Source of the DNA: Paraescarpia echinospica
Taxonomy: Eukaryota > Annelida > Polychaeta > Sabellida > Siboglinidae
DNA length: 64,000 nucleotides
NCBI GenBank assembly: GCA_020002185.1
Contig: CM034532.1
Coordinates: 29,474,914-29,538,913, forward strand
Reading direction: 5' to 3'
In this document: one piece after another, positions 1-11,197 of the stretch
Position numbering within the stretch: position 1 is the stretch's first letter
Layout of the letters: each line of letters begins with the position of its first letter
Program-made: the position numbers and the translations under genes
The notes under the pieces: model-generated
Seen by the model: only the letters and a program-made list of their open reading frames with translations
Databases searched by the model: none
What the model was told of the DNA's origin: nothing

Positions 1-333
1 AATGTGACTAAGTAGCAACCTAAATAAACAGTTGCAAGCAAACGCGCGTGCAAGCACACGTGCTTACACGAATACCTACATTCATGCATGCATGCTTGCA
101 CACCTGCATACATACATACATGCACACCTACACACGGACGTACATATATACGTGCGAAAGTAAATACGTGCATTTACATACATACATTAACACGCATACG
201 TACGTATATATTTGGCATAGTGTACATACATACACACTTACACACATGCACACATAATACATAAATACATACATACATACATACATACATACATACATAC
301 ATACATACATACATACATACATACATTCATGCA

Positions 334-367
<34 letters not shown>

Positions 368-486
368 CGTACGTATGCATGTTAATATATGTATGTAAAT
401 GCACGTATTTACGTACGTACATACATACATACATACATACATACATACATACATACATACATACATACATACATACATACATACAT
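1..486. repeat. CATA tetranucleotide microsatellite tract
   Basis: The left edge is a degenerate ACAC/CATA-rich stretch (about 1-255) followed by long nearly pure (CATA)n runs at about 262-361 and 418-486. Apparent frames such as the 121-codon minus frame are Tyr/Met/Cys/Val repeats forced by the tetranucleotide, not genes. Confidence 0.95.
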
Positions 487-532
487 AGAACACGCTAGTT
501 GAATAAGATCGCTAAGTCGCTATCAGTTGACG

Positions 533-964
533 CATGACACAGCGACGTCTGCATGGACCAGCGACAACCATGACACAGCGACGTCTGCATGGACCAGCGA
601 CAACCATGACACAGCGACGTCTGCATGGACCAGCGACAACCATGACACAGCGACGTCTGCATGGACCAGCGACAACCATGACACAGCGACGTCTGCATGG
701 ACCAGCGACAACCATGACACAGCGACGTCTGCATGGACCAGCGACAACCATGACACAGCGACGTCTGCATGGACCAGCGACAACCATGACACAGCGACGT
801 CTGCATGGACCAGCGACAACCATGACACAGCGACGTCTGCATGGACCAGCGACAACCATGACACAGCGACGTCTGCATGGACCAGCGACAACCATGACAC
901 AGCGACGTCTGCATGGACCAGCGACAACCATGACACAGCGACGTCTGCATGGACCAGCGACAAC
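533..964. repeat. 36-bp minisatellite, 12 identical copies
   Basis: Twelve head-to-tail 36-bp units (each starting catgacacagcgacgtctgc) with no difference that I can see between copies. Because 36 is a multiple of three and the unit lacks stops in most registers, five of the six frames stay open through the array. The longest (534-1121, plus, 195 codons) is a 12-residue repeat. Nothing else supports coding: no splice or conserved domain context. The perfect identity points to recent expansion. Confidence 0.95.
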
Positions 965-1669
965 CATGCTAGCGCTCGGCAACAAACCACTGCAGTCCCA
1001 GTGCGTATACAGCACAATATCCAAAAGAGCTTTGAGAAAGATGTTCGATTTCCATTGCAATGACATGGTCGCTGAAATGGTCATCAGCAGCAACATTAAT
1101 AATTTCCTACCTGCTCCTTAACAGCCATTTCCACCTGCAGATCGAGATTCTTTTTGAATGATATCTGGCCAATTTCCGCAAAGACACGTCTCCTTATAAA
1201 CGTGTTTTGTCTCATTAAAGTTTCAAAAGAAATGAGTTTATGCCTGGGAATCTGCAGAGGGAAATAACCTTGATCGATAATTATTTGTCATAATATTATC
1301 CCATTACAATTGTTGGATAATACAAAACGCGTCGACTATGTTAGGACTCTATACAATACAATATTATTAAATAACGTGTTGTTATATAATTCAACCAACT
1401 TAAGTTATTTATTGTCAATTTATACACGATTTTAATAGATTTTTTTAACTGTTAGTGTTTTCTAAATTAATGACAACGGGGTATGTTCGCGCAGATTTTT
1501 ACCGAAGCTAGAATGTTTAATTCGCTGTGGAAAGAGATGCCAGATCCTGTCTTCTGTCGGTTAGTACAGTAAGCTACAAAGGAAATAACCATATTCGATA
1601 GTTCACAATAGCTACTGTCACAAGCAGACCTCAAAGTGCTGTTGAGATTTAAAAACAGATACACGTTGC
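965..1669. other. Unassigned non-repetitive stretch
   Basis: AT-rich sequence right of the 36-bp array. I see no recognisable domain on either strand. A minus-strand frame around 1200-1100 is open for about 30 codons and has no family resemblance that I can name. The 3' exons of the lectin gene could lie here or beyond the left edge, but I could not find the second half of the domain. Confidence 0.5.
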
Positions 1670-2245
1670 TTACTCCAGCGTGAGCCACCCAAATGCCCAC
1701 AGCTTAGGATAATCCAACTGAGATATTAACCTCAGGTTAAACTCATTTTCAGGTCACAACCCTACTCCAAACGACTAAGCTGGCGGTTGCAGCCCCATTA
1801 ATTAATCATGATTCACTTTATCAAGGGAACACATTAATAAATCTTCAAGTCAAATATTTCCTGTGCCAAATATTTATTTCATGTTATAAATGTTGACACT
1901 AAATATAAATGTTGACGCTACAAACAGTTCTGTGTTCACATACATCAATGTAACGCATTAGTAGAGGTTATATAGGTTGGTCAAATTTGTTAATGCTCAT
2001 TCCCGTGTGAGCCACCAAATTGTCCACAGCTTAGGATAATACAACTGTCAGGTTGCCCTATCTTTTTCCAGATCACTACCCTCACCCAGGCCAAATGACT
2101 ATTTTGTGGCTGCTGGCCTACCCCATTAATTAATCATGAGATATATTATCTAGGTAGCACAATAGCACATCTCCTAGTTAAAGTTTCCTGTGCCAGACAT
2201 TTATTACAAGTTATATACATTGTCAAACAGTTCTATGCTGTATAT
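1670..2245. repeat. Diverged direct repeat pair (~270 bp units)
   Basis: Two related blocks in the same orientation, about 1680-1945 and 2007-2245. Shared landmarks in the same order are tgagccacc, ccacagcttaggataat, ccccattaattaatcatga, tttcctgtgcca followed by atttatt, and caaacagttct. They are clearly homologous but carry many substitutions and small indels. They may be an old tandem duplication or two copies of an unnamed dispersed repeat. Confidence 0.8.
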
Positions 2246-2323
2246 GTCATAGCAGTGGATGCAACAGTTCCTGCCGTACAATTGGATGGCAGCCAGCGTA
2301 TCGTTCTAGTGTATAGGGGAATG

Positions 2324-2442
2324 AATGACATACATACATACATACATACATACATACATACATACATACATACATACATACATACATACATACATACATA
2401 CATACATACATGCATACATACATGCATACATGCATACATACA

Positions 2443-2475
<33 letters not shown>

Positions 2476-2520
2476 GTACATACTTTTCCACACACACACG
2501 CACACGCATACGCACACATA
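2324..2520. repeat. CATA microsatellite with CA-rich tail
   Basis: (CATA)n runs almost uninterrupted from 2324 to about 2472, followed by a short ACAC/GCAC-rich segment. It lies 7 bp downstream (in the transcription sense) of the splice donor of the lectin exon, so it is at the very start of the next intron. Confidence 0.95.
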
Positions 2521-2531
2521 CGTCGTCTCAC

Positions 2532-2724
2532 CTGCCGGAACACGATCTGTCTAGCTCCGTGAGCACATCGGCGCCACAGCCGATGGCGATGTCTGACGAG
2601 AGACAACGACCCTTCTTCATGCGGCCGTAGCGGGCTGACTGCATCAGGATCACCCGTCCGCTACCGCTGCTGCAGCTCGCGTTAAACGAGTCTGGGAAAC
2701 AATACTCTTGCACTTGGCCGTTCC
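2532..2724 (-). CDS. SUEL/rhamnose-binding-type lectin domain, internal exon
   Basis: Internal exon of a secreted lectin gene. The 193-bp frame encodes 63 whole codons and has cysteines at exon residues 8, 17, 40, 49 and 61. It carries SARYGRMKKGRC (residues 29-40), which contains the YGR motif of SUEL/rhamnose-binding lectin domains, then GC-x-ADVL and LDRSCSGR. This order matches the N-terminal two thirds of the Gal_lectin family, especially the YGRM..GRC form seen in invertebrate EVA-1-like proteins. Such domains bind galactose or rhamnose outside the cell. An acceptor (tattgtcacag) immediately precedes the exon and a strong donor (CAG/GTGAGA) follows. The exon starts in phase 1 and ends in phase 2. 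An N-x-S sequon lies at residues 14-16. The C-terminal part of the domain (second cysteine set) must be on a further exon that I could not locate. Family assignment is by memory of the motif, not by a search. Confidence 0.75.
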
Positions 2725-2952
2725 CTGTGACAATAGACATAGAATGTACTTTATTTCGGTGACAGTAGAAATTGAACATATTTACAGTTAATTACATTAA
2801 ACAAATCCGGCAACTTTGAGATCCTCTAGAAACCCAAAGGGGCTTACACCGACGACCACCAGAATAAATTCATTTTATAACCTGTTGCATTGTTCGATAA
2901 AAATACAGCATAAAATTTAAATTTAATCAATGACTTGACAATTCATGTCAAT

Positions 2953-3385
2953 TATGTTGACGTGTCATGTCGTGTAACGTCGGTACGTCACGATGTGCAA
3001 TGTTGACATGTGATGTCATGTGATGTCGGCATGTGATGTCGTGTGATGTCGGCATGTCATGTCGTGTAATGTTGGCACGTCATGTTGTGTGATGTTGGCA
3101 TGTCGTGCTGTGTAATGTTGGCAAATCGTATCGTTTAATTTTAACACGTCTTGTCGTGTAATGTTGTCATAGCAATAACATGACACGCCAACATTACCTA
3201 ATACCACATGCCATCATTAAAAAGATGACATGACAATAATATGCGACATGACACATGATATGAAAACGTTACACGTCACGGCTAATGTTACACGACACGT
3301 GTCATGTTTGCATTTCGTGTCTTGTAAATTTGGCATGTCGTACATTTTAATTTTGACATGTCATGTCGTGTAATGTTGATATTTG
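2953..3385. repeat. 23-bp minisatellite that switches orientation
   Basis: Degenerate units of the form gatgtcggcatgtgatgtcg plus tgt run forward from about 2953 to 3170. Reverse-complement units (catgacacgccaacatta) occupy about 3178-3290, and forward units resume to about 3385. The period of 23 bp is clear in the central copies (3021-3160). Confidence 0.8.
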
Positions 3386-3689
3386 TGTCTGTCATTGCTA
3401 CTAATACGTTAGTGCATACACATCCCTGCTGTAGATTATACTCAAATAACGGTTCTTTACGACATGTTATAAGTATAATAAGAGCACCGTATTGATTAAA
3501 ACACTACGTCCCGTTTAGCGGATCGATGCGCTTGTACAGTAGATGATAATATGAAGGTACGAAATTACGAATAATGTTTGATACTATAAAAAATAAACGC
3601 ACGGACACACCGTGGAACGACCGGCGGTTTGTTCCACAGTGGCAGCGCTGCACCGTCTGTCACGATCCATTTTATAATAATCGACCCAT
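3386..3689. other. Unassigned intronic stretch
   Basis: No gene, known repeat or structure recognised. Moderately AT-rich, ending at the outer boundary of the left inverted-repeat arm. Confidence 0.5.
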
Positions 3690-4650
3690 TTTGAAATAAC
3701 GACCCATTTTGTAATACAAACAGACCCATTTTGTAATAATGACCCATTGTGTAATAAAAATAGGCCCATTTTGTACTAAACCGATGTAATAATGTAATGT
3801 AAGTATGTAATGACATTGAGGCCCATTTTGTAATAATTTCAGGTTTTCACATTTTTAAGAACATTCAGGCCCAATTTGTAATAACAATGACTGACTATCA
3901 ACTAATGTCAAAAACGACTTGAACATATTGACTACATCACGTGCATCCTACTTACGCCTACGACGAAGGTGAAGACGGAGAAAAAGAAGATGATGAAGAC
4001 TAACATATATAACATATGATGATAAAGACGACGATGAAGGTTATGATGAAGATTACGATGATTAGGGTGAAGAGGATTGTTATAGGGAAAATGAAGATGT
4101 TGATTAAGATAAAGAAGATGACGAAAAAGAAATTATGATAACGAAAATGACGGTGCTGCATAAGGATATGAAGATTATGAAGAACATTAAGATGACGAAT
4201 GTGATGTTGACGATGTTGACGATGAATGTGTAGATTTTAATGTAGGTGGTGCTAAATAATGTTGATTCATATGAAGGTTACCATGGTGATTATGGTGAAG
4301 TTAAAAATGGAAAAAGATTATTACAAATATACAGACAACATGATGAGGAAGGAGGTGATGATGATGCACATTATGATGAAGATAAAGACAGAGATGACGA
4401 TGATGAAGATTATTATTGTGTTGCTAATAACGACAAAGATGTAAATTCCGATGATGATTATGATAACGAAGATGGCGATGATGAAGACCAACATGTTGAG
4501 AATGTAGGTGATGTCGAAAGTGAAAATTATGAATATTATGATGATGATGAGGATAATAATATTACAATAACAATAATAATAACAACAATAATGACAGTAA
4601 TAGCAATAATAATAATAATAATAATAATAATGAATGATTAATAATAATAA
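3690..4650. repeat. Left arm of a ~0.9-kb inverted repeat
   Basis: The outer part is rich in the phrase gacccattttgtaataa (several copies, 3690-3875), followed by a GAT/GAA-rich acidic-codon-like tract to about 4560 and AAT repeats. The reverse complement of the same order of blocks occurs at 8565-7715. Matched landmarks include caggttttcacatttttaag with aggttttcacatttttaag, aacatattgactaca, and a gtaggtggtgctaaataatg segment. The 131-codon Asp/Glu-rich frame (4246-4641) is a by-product of the GAT triplets. Confidence 0.85.
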
Positions 4651-5185
4651 TCAATTATCAATAAAACATGATTAATAATAATAATAATAATTAATGACAA
4701 ATAACAATAATGGCACTACTACTACTACTACTACTAATAATAATAAATTATTGATTATAATAAAAATAATAATAGTAATAAATTATTAATAATAAACGAT
4801 TAGTAATCATAATACTAATAATTATTGTTATAACAACAACTAAAATAACAATAACATTACCAAATAACATTAACTTTAATAGCAATAACATTAATAACAA
4901 TAATAATAATAAAAAACGATTAATTCTAAATGATTAATAATAAATGATTAATAATAATAATACATGATAAATAATAAATGATTACTACTACTACTAATAA
5001 CAATAATAATAATAAATGATTAATAATAATACATGGTTGATCATAATAAAAATGATAATAATACTAAATAATTAATAATAAACAATTAATAATCATAATC
5101 ATAATCAGTATTATAACAACAACAAAAATAACAATAACATTACTAAATAACATTAACTTTAATAATAATGACATTAATAACAATA
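4540..5185. repeat. AAT/ATA-rich simple sequence
   Basis: Nearly pure (AAT)n-type and (CTA)n-type simple repeat, with short runs of actactact. It directly abuts the 5' truncation point of the LINE relic at 5186. Confidence 0.9.
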
Positions 5186-6842
5186 ACAATAATCCAGACG
5201 ACCTGAAAAGAGCAAAAGTGATCCCGATATACAAAGGCGGTGACAAGACACTCGTAAACAATTACCGTCCAATATCGATTTTGCCAGTTTTTTTCTAAAG
5301 TTCTAGAAAAAATAATGTACAACAGATTAACATCTTTCATAAACAAACATAACATCTTATATGATTACCAGTTTGGATTTAGGAAGAAGCATTCCGCAAA
5401 CATGGCTCTTGTGCAACTAGTAGACAAAATTTTCACAGCCATAAATAATGGTGACTACTTACTAGGAGTTTTTCTGGACTTCAGTAAAGCTTTCGATACA
5501 GTTGACCATAAAATATTACTTAATAAACTAGAACATTACGGCATTAGAGGAAGAGCACTTGCCTGGCTGGAAAGTTATTTGTCTAATAGAACGCAGTATG
5601 TTTTATTTGATGGAATAAAATCGAACATTCAGTCTATATGCTGTAGTGTCCCACAGGGATCAATAATAGGCCCATTGTTATTCTTAATCTATATTAACGA
5701 CATTGTTAACGTATCAGATATCCTATTTCCTATTAAATTTGCTGATGATACAAATGTTTTTGTCAATGGTAACAGTCTTAGCGAGCTAGAAACTGTAATG
5801 AATCATGAACTGCAAAAAATTGTTATTTTGTTAAAGAGTAATAAATCTTTAAATATCAGTAAAACACATTTTATTGTCTTCAAATCAGTAAATAAAAAGG
5901 TATCCAACCCAATTGCCATCCTTATTGATGGACTACAAATTACTCAAGTAGAAAACACAAAATTCTTAGGAATTTTAATCGATGCTAATTTGTCCTGGAC
6001 TTTTCATATACAGTATATAAAATCTAAAATAGCCAAAGCCGTTGGAATTATAAGTAAAGCTAGAAAAACCCTAAGTAGATCATCCCTTGTAACGTTATAC
6101 TATACATTTTTATATCCATATCTAACGTATTGTGTCGAAGTGTGGGGAGGAGGAAATAATACACATCTTAGTTCTTTATTCAAATTACAAAAGTATCCAA
6201 TTCGGTTAATTATGTCAGCTCCATACAGAGCGCACACAGACCAACTCTTCAAGAAGCTGTCCATTTTACCAATAAGAAAAATATACGAAACACGGTTGTG
6301 CTGTTTATGTACAAAATCGTTAAGAATATGTTTCCGTCAGTTATGACAAGGATGTTCATTAGAAATAACGAACTACACGAACATAGGACACGCAACGCAG
6401 AATTACTACATGTGCCGATTTCAAAAAGTAATGTATTATATAAAACCATTAGATATCGAGGTGTTAAATTATGGAACTATATGGCGACAACAGTGGATTG
6501 TAATTGTAATTATGCATCAGCAACGTTTAAACGTCAACTTAAGAATTTTTTGCTAGTACATAATATTAATGACATATATAAATAACATTCTTTGTTGCTA
6601 TTTTACATGAAGTATTCATGAAAATAGTACTGTTGTGATTCATGTTTCTGTTTTTCTTCTTTCTTCAATCACACAAATTGTTATCTTGCACCATGGAATT
6701 TACCTCTGTATCACATGTATTGTGAGGGCTAATCAGCCACTCGTGGCTTTATACCCTCATTACAGAAACCATGGCAATCTATGTATACATTGATTGGAAT
6801 GTATCACAGTTTCTGTAATAAACCATTATTATTATTATTAAT
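5186..6842 (+). mobile_element. 5'-truncated non-LTR retrotransposon (CR1/jockey-superfamily), 3' end intact
   Basis: The element begins abruptly inside AAT repeats with reverse-transcriptase coding sequence, continues through the ORF2 C-terminus (stop at 6583-6585), and has a 3' UTR of about 255 bp. It ends in a TAATAAA-containing segment and an (ATT)n tail at 6828-6842. 5' truncation and a simple-repeat 3' tail are typical of target-primed reverse transcription. The clade within the CR1/L2/jockey group cannot be fixed by eye. Confidence 0.85.
5192..6585 (+). pseudogene. LINE ORF2 reverse transcriptase, broken by two frameshifts
   Basis: Copies element RNA into DNA at the target site in intact relatives. 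Visible RT landmarks in order: YRPISILPVF, the FGFRKKHSAN region, FLDFSKAFDTVDH, the SVPQGSIIGPLLF block, and the catalytic FADD at 5738-5749. The C-terminal segment includes FKRQLKNFLL (about 6520-6550). A seventh T in the run at 5288-5294 shifts the frame just before the main open frame (5315-6346). A second shift at about 6295-6300 moves the C-terminus into the 6298-6585 frame. The endonuclease and any ORF1 are absent. The catalytic aspartates survive but the frame does not, so this copy is dead. Confidence 0.85.
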
Positions 6843-6892
6843 GACAACATCGTATTATTCTTCCTCTTCGTCATCATCCTCATATTACGTGT

Positions 6893-6901
6893 TTGTAGGT
6901 G

Positions 6902-6932
<31 letters not shown>

Positions 6933-7222
6933 CTGTGTGTGTCAGCGTGTGTGTGTATATGTGCGTTTTTAATATTGAACGCATGGGGAAAAGCGCCCAA
7001 GAACTCGTGGGACAAATCGCACATGGTCGGAAATACTGTATTTGTCATAATATCATATGTGAATATGAAAGAACAATAACTTTATTAAATCAGACGCTAT
7101 TGTATAACATATAAAGGACTGGTTAATTTACAATTAGTCACGATTTTTAAGATGATTGTTAAGACGATTTTAAATAAAATCATCTACAACTGTGGCGTTT
7201 TTCCCCACGCGTTCAATATTTA
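6893..7222. repeat. GT...CA palindrome with ~30-bp unique inverted arms
   Basis: A (GT)n run (about 6897-6960) is followed by ttaatattgaacgcatgggg and aaaagcgcc. The reverse complement, ggcgtttttccccacgcgtt followed by caatatttaa, occurs at 7193-7222 and leads into a (CA)n run. The arms therefore mirror each other, including the flanking microsatellites, around a loop of about 190 bp. Confidence 0.8.
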
Positions 7223-7445
7223 AATCGCACACACACACACACACGCACGCACGCACGCACGCACACGCACGCACGCGCACGCACGCACACACACACACAC
7301 ACACACACACGCACGCACGCACGCACATGCACACGCACACGCTGACACACACACACGCACGCACACACACACAGATACACACACACGCACACGCACACGC
7401 ACGCACACACGCACACACGCACGCAGGCACACACACAAACACACA
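7222..7445. repeat. CA/CGCA microsatellite
   Basis: Imperfect (CA)n with many GCAC and CGCACG interruptions. All frames through it are His/Thr or Cys/Val repeats. It is directly abutted by a CR1 3' end. Confidence 0.95.
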
Positions 7446-7447
7446 AT

Positions 7448-7622
7448 CTAGTAGCGTGAATATGTTTAAAAATAAAATCGACACATACCTTAAAAGAGCG
7501 GGACACACGTAGATAAAACGTATTGGACTCTCGATAAGCTAAAAGGATTCCTTGTCCACCTGCCATCTAGAGGTAATTTTCTGGATGGCAATCTTGTTAA
7601 ATCTTTGTTAAATCTTGTTAAA
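7448..7622 (+). mobile_element. CR1 3'-end stub (extreme 5' truncation)
   Basis: Starts with ctagtagcgtgaatatgttt and the last codons of CR1 ORF2 (stop at about 7510), then the 3' UTR with cttgtccacctgcca, and ends in aatcttgtta-type short direct repeats. The same sequence forms the 3' end of the element at 43.1-46.8 kb and, on the minus strand, those at 26.1 and 30.6 kb. Only about 175 bp were inserted or kept. Confidence 0.9.
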
Positions 7623-8565
7623 TGTGAGGATGATAATGAAGATGAAGAATAATTCGATGTTTGTTATTGTTATTAATGTTATTGTTATTAAAGTTTATGT
7701 TATTAGAATTATTTATAATGTATCATTAATTATTATTATTGCCATTACTGTTATTATTATTGTTATTGTCATCAGTGTTATTATTATCCTCCTCCTCTTC
7801 ATCATATTGATCATTTTCTTCTTCGTCATTCGAAATACAATAATAATCTTCATCATCACCATATTCGTCTTCGTCTTCATCATAATGTGCATCATCATCA
7901 CCTCCTTCCTCATCATTTTGTCTACATATTTATAATAATCTTCACTACCATTTTCAACTTCACCATAATCATCATGTTAACCTTCATATGCATCAACATT
8001 ATTTAGCACCACCTACATTAAAATCTACACATTCATCATCAACATCGTCATCATCACGTTCGTCTTCAGCATCTTAATCTTCTTCGTCACCGTCATTTTC
8101 GTCATCATCGTATCTTGTTCGTCATCTTCTTCATCTTCATTTTAATCAACGTCTTCAGTTTCACTATAACAATCCTCTTCACCCTAATCATCGTAGTTTT
8201 CATCATAACCGTCATCGTCATCTTCATCATCATCTACAATGTTAATTTTCATCATCTTTTTTCTCCGTTACCATAATTTTCTTCTTCATCATCATCTTCA
8301 TAGTGTGCGTGAACGTGCGTGCGTGTGGGCGCGTATGTAGGATGTACGTGTTGTAGTCAATATGTTGAAGTCTTTTTTTGACATTTGTTTATGGTCAGTG
8401 ATTGTTATTACAAAATGGGCGTGCATGTTCTTAAAAATGTGAAAACCTAAAATTATTACAAAATGGGTATCAATGTCATTATATAATGTTATGACATTAT
8501 TACATCGGTTTATTGCACAATGGGCCTGTTTTTATTACAAAATGGGTCGTTATTACAAAATTAAG
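7623..8565. repeat. Right arm of the ~0.9-kb inverted repeat
   Basis: ATT-rich start, then CAT/TTC-rich pyrimidine tract, then several attacaaaatgggc phrases ending near 8565. Read on the minus strand it follows the left arm (3690-4650) block by block, with many substitutions and indels and a (GCGT)n insertion around 8305-8335. Confidence 0.85.
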
Positions 8566-9745
8566 TTGCCGTATTTAAGTTCGTGTGTTCAGATCCATTG
8601 TATTTTGTCGTACTTAAATTCCAGTGTACACATCGATTGCCTGTTGCCCTACTTAACTTTGTGTGTTCACACCCACTGCCCTTTGTCGTTCTTAAATTTA
8701 TGTGTTCATATTAACTGCCTGTTTCTTTACTTAAATTTATGTGTTCACATTAAGTGCCTGTTTCTTTACTTACATTTCTGCTTGTTATCGCATTTAAGTA
8801 CGTGTTTTCATATCCACTGCCCATTAACCTAAATTCCATTGTTCACACGCACTGTTCACATCAACTGCCTGTCACCATACTTAAGTTCCTGTTTTCACAT
8901 CAGCTAGCCGTTCCAGTTATCGTACCTAAATTGTATTCATATCGACGGCCTGTTGCTGTATTTACGTTTGTCTGTTCACATCCACTGCCCTTTCTCATAC
9001 TTATGTTCAAATGTTGACGTTGAGTGCATGTTGCCATACTCGAGTTCCAGTTTTAACATTGCCCGCCTGTTTTCGTGCTTCCGTTCTTGTGTTCACATAT
9101 ATTGTCCACTGTATTACTTACATATCAGTGTTCTCACTCGCCGTTGCGTTTCGTACTTAAGCTAATGTGTTCCTATCCACTGCCTATTAAGTTTCTTAGA
9201 CTTTTGTTTTCTCATTAACTGCCTGTTACTTATTTTATTTAGATTTGTTTGTTCGCTGGTTTGTTGTCATTGTCTCGATTTGTCTCCTGATGTGTCCCAT
9301 CTGCTTTTTGTTGCTTTTGGTGTCTGTCTGCCAAGTGTTTCTCGGCCTTCCTCTTCTTCTCTTTCCTGAAGGCTCCATGTGATTGCTTGTCGCGTAATGC
9401 TTGTTGCAAGTTTCCTATCCACCTCCATTTTCTCTTCTTAAGTTTCTATTTTCACATTAACTGCCTGTTGCCGTACTTAAACTTTTGCGTTGTTATCAAC
9501 TGTTTGTTGCCGTATTTAGGTTCGCGTGTTGACATCCTCCGCCCTTTGACATAATACTTAAGTTCCAGTGTTCATATCCACCGCCCGTTGACATATCCTT
9601 AAGTTCCAATGTTCCCACCCATCGCCCTTTGACGTATACTTAAGTTCCAGTGTTCACATCCACCGCCCTTTGACGTATACTTAGGTTCCAGTGTTCACAT
9701 CCACTCACGTTCGTGTGTTCACTTCAGCAGCCTGTTGCCTACTTA
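8566..9745. repeat. Degenerate ~40-bp minisatellite
   Basis: About 28 loosely conserved units with the core gttcacatccactgccc, then a tac-ttaagtt phrase. The best preserved copies (9540-9710) have a period of 40-41 bp and contain tttgacgtatacttaagttc. Divergence is much higher than in the other arrays, so this is an old array. Confidence 0.8.
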
Positions 9746-11190
9746 AGTGCGTCGTCACTTCTCCTTAGACCGCGTCGTCGAGCCTACTTGTCCTGCGCAG
9801 TTTCGATCGATGATTTTGCGTTTCATGGCGACTTCAGCGCTGTGCTGTCGACACGCTAATAGACGTGGCGTTAAACTGCATTAGACGCGGCAATAAACTT
9901 CTATTGACGGCGACTCTGGCAAGAGAATAAACCCAAACACCGCCTACTTGGCTCAGGCCACAATCCTGCGTAACACGTCGCCTCTCGCCCGGAGGCAAAC
10001 AGTGCGAAATCATTGTTTAGCAGCGCGCCGTGATTTACGGAGTAATGCGTAATAACACCAACGTGTCACGTGTATTTCCGTTGGGATTTCCAGCGGTGTC
10101 GAGTAATCTAAATTCGTGTCGAAACTGTGCTCAAAGCCAATTATTAGGCGCGTGCGCGACACTGATGTCGCGGCGAAGCGCGCGGGACATGCACAAGTTG
10201 ATGCGTGCTGCGTGTTCCGTACACGTTTGTCTACATTGAGGAGCTGACAAAACAAACTGTTACACGATGATCCGTTAAATCGTCGAACAAATGTGAATTC
10301 CGCTTTTTTTCTTATCGCATTTAATAGTTGCATATGGTACACGTGATTCTCATGAGGACGTTAATAGAATAGACAGGCGTAAGATCACGGTTATAGTTTA
10401 AGATATATATGATAACCGCTATTCCTATTTGGCTCGATATGTTTTATTACGCGCCATCGGTTATGTTCTGGGTATAGACACGATTCCAGAACAATGTCAC
10501 GTAAAATATGTCGCAAATCATATTAAATATAATATTACGTTGAATTGAAACATCAACATATTACAGCTCTGAACAACACTGTCTTAGGATTCCAACATAA
10601 ATTAGAACACTGGAAAACTAAACAAAGATTATGCGTGTGGTAATTACGGTATAAGGAATATATTATTTGTATAAGTATTCCCTCAAATTCGCTACGTGTT
10701 CGACTGCGTGTGTTCTTATTCTGTCGTACATATGCCGTTACATCCAATTAACATATGTAATTAAACATCGTCACTCTGACGTACATCATGAAATGATGGG
10801 AGATTCCGTCCAATCCATAAACAAACCAAATAAACTAAATAGAGACATACGACATTACGATTGTCCATCAGTATTTCGAAGGGGTGTCACTGCAGCGCAA
10901 ACACATGCAAGTGTGAAGAGAATGTTAGAATTGTCACATTCGCGAAAACGGCAACGATTAAATCAGACCCATATCGCAAATCTACGAGAGTCATGACCTC
11001 AACGGCCTCTTCCTTGTTTCTGTCTAGAGTCGACAGCGCTGAAGGTGTCTGTCGCCTTGTCCTGTGTCTTGCCTCTGCCCGTGTCACCCTCCCATATTGC
11101 CGTGCGTCGCCGCCGCTGATGGATGGCGCCGGGCGACCGCTTCAGCTCAAGGTAATCACCGACACCTGCAGAGTCCGCAAATAGACGCAC
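9746..11190. other. Unassigned intronic sequence upstream of the lectin exon 2
   Basis: Non-repetitive. A GC-richer block at about 9770-10240 contains many CG dinucleotides, unlike the AT-rich 10250-10750. No domain recognised in either strand; minus frame 10342-10010 (110 codons) has no family resemblance that I can name. Confidence 0.5.
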
Positions 11191-11197
11191 CACTCAC

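Larger units (their letters stand above)
2725..11197 (-). other. Inferred 8.5-kb intron 1 of the lectin gene
   Basis: Region between the signal-peptide exon and the lectin exon on the minus strand. It opens with GTGAGTG and closes with ttgtcacag. Its contents (23-bp minisatellite, nested inverted repeat, LINE relic, CR1 3' end, 40-bp degenerate minisatellite) are listed separately. The intron is inferred from phase and splice sites; I cannot exclude a small extra exon inside it. Confidence 0.55.

Noticed and set aside
4246..4641. 131-codon Asp/Glu-rich plus frame
   Set aside because: Produced by GAT/GAA triplet repeats; its inverted counterpart at 7.7-8.2 kb has a different, interrupted frame, so there is no sign of selection on a protein.
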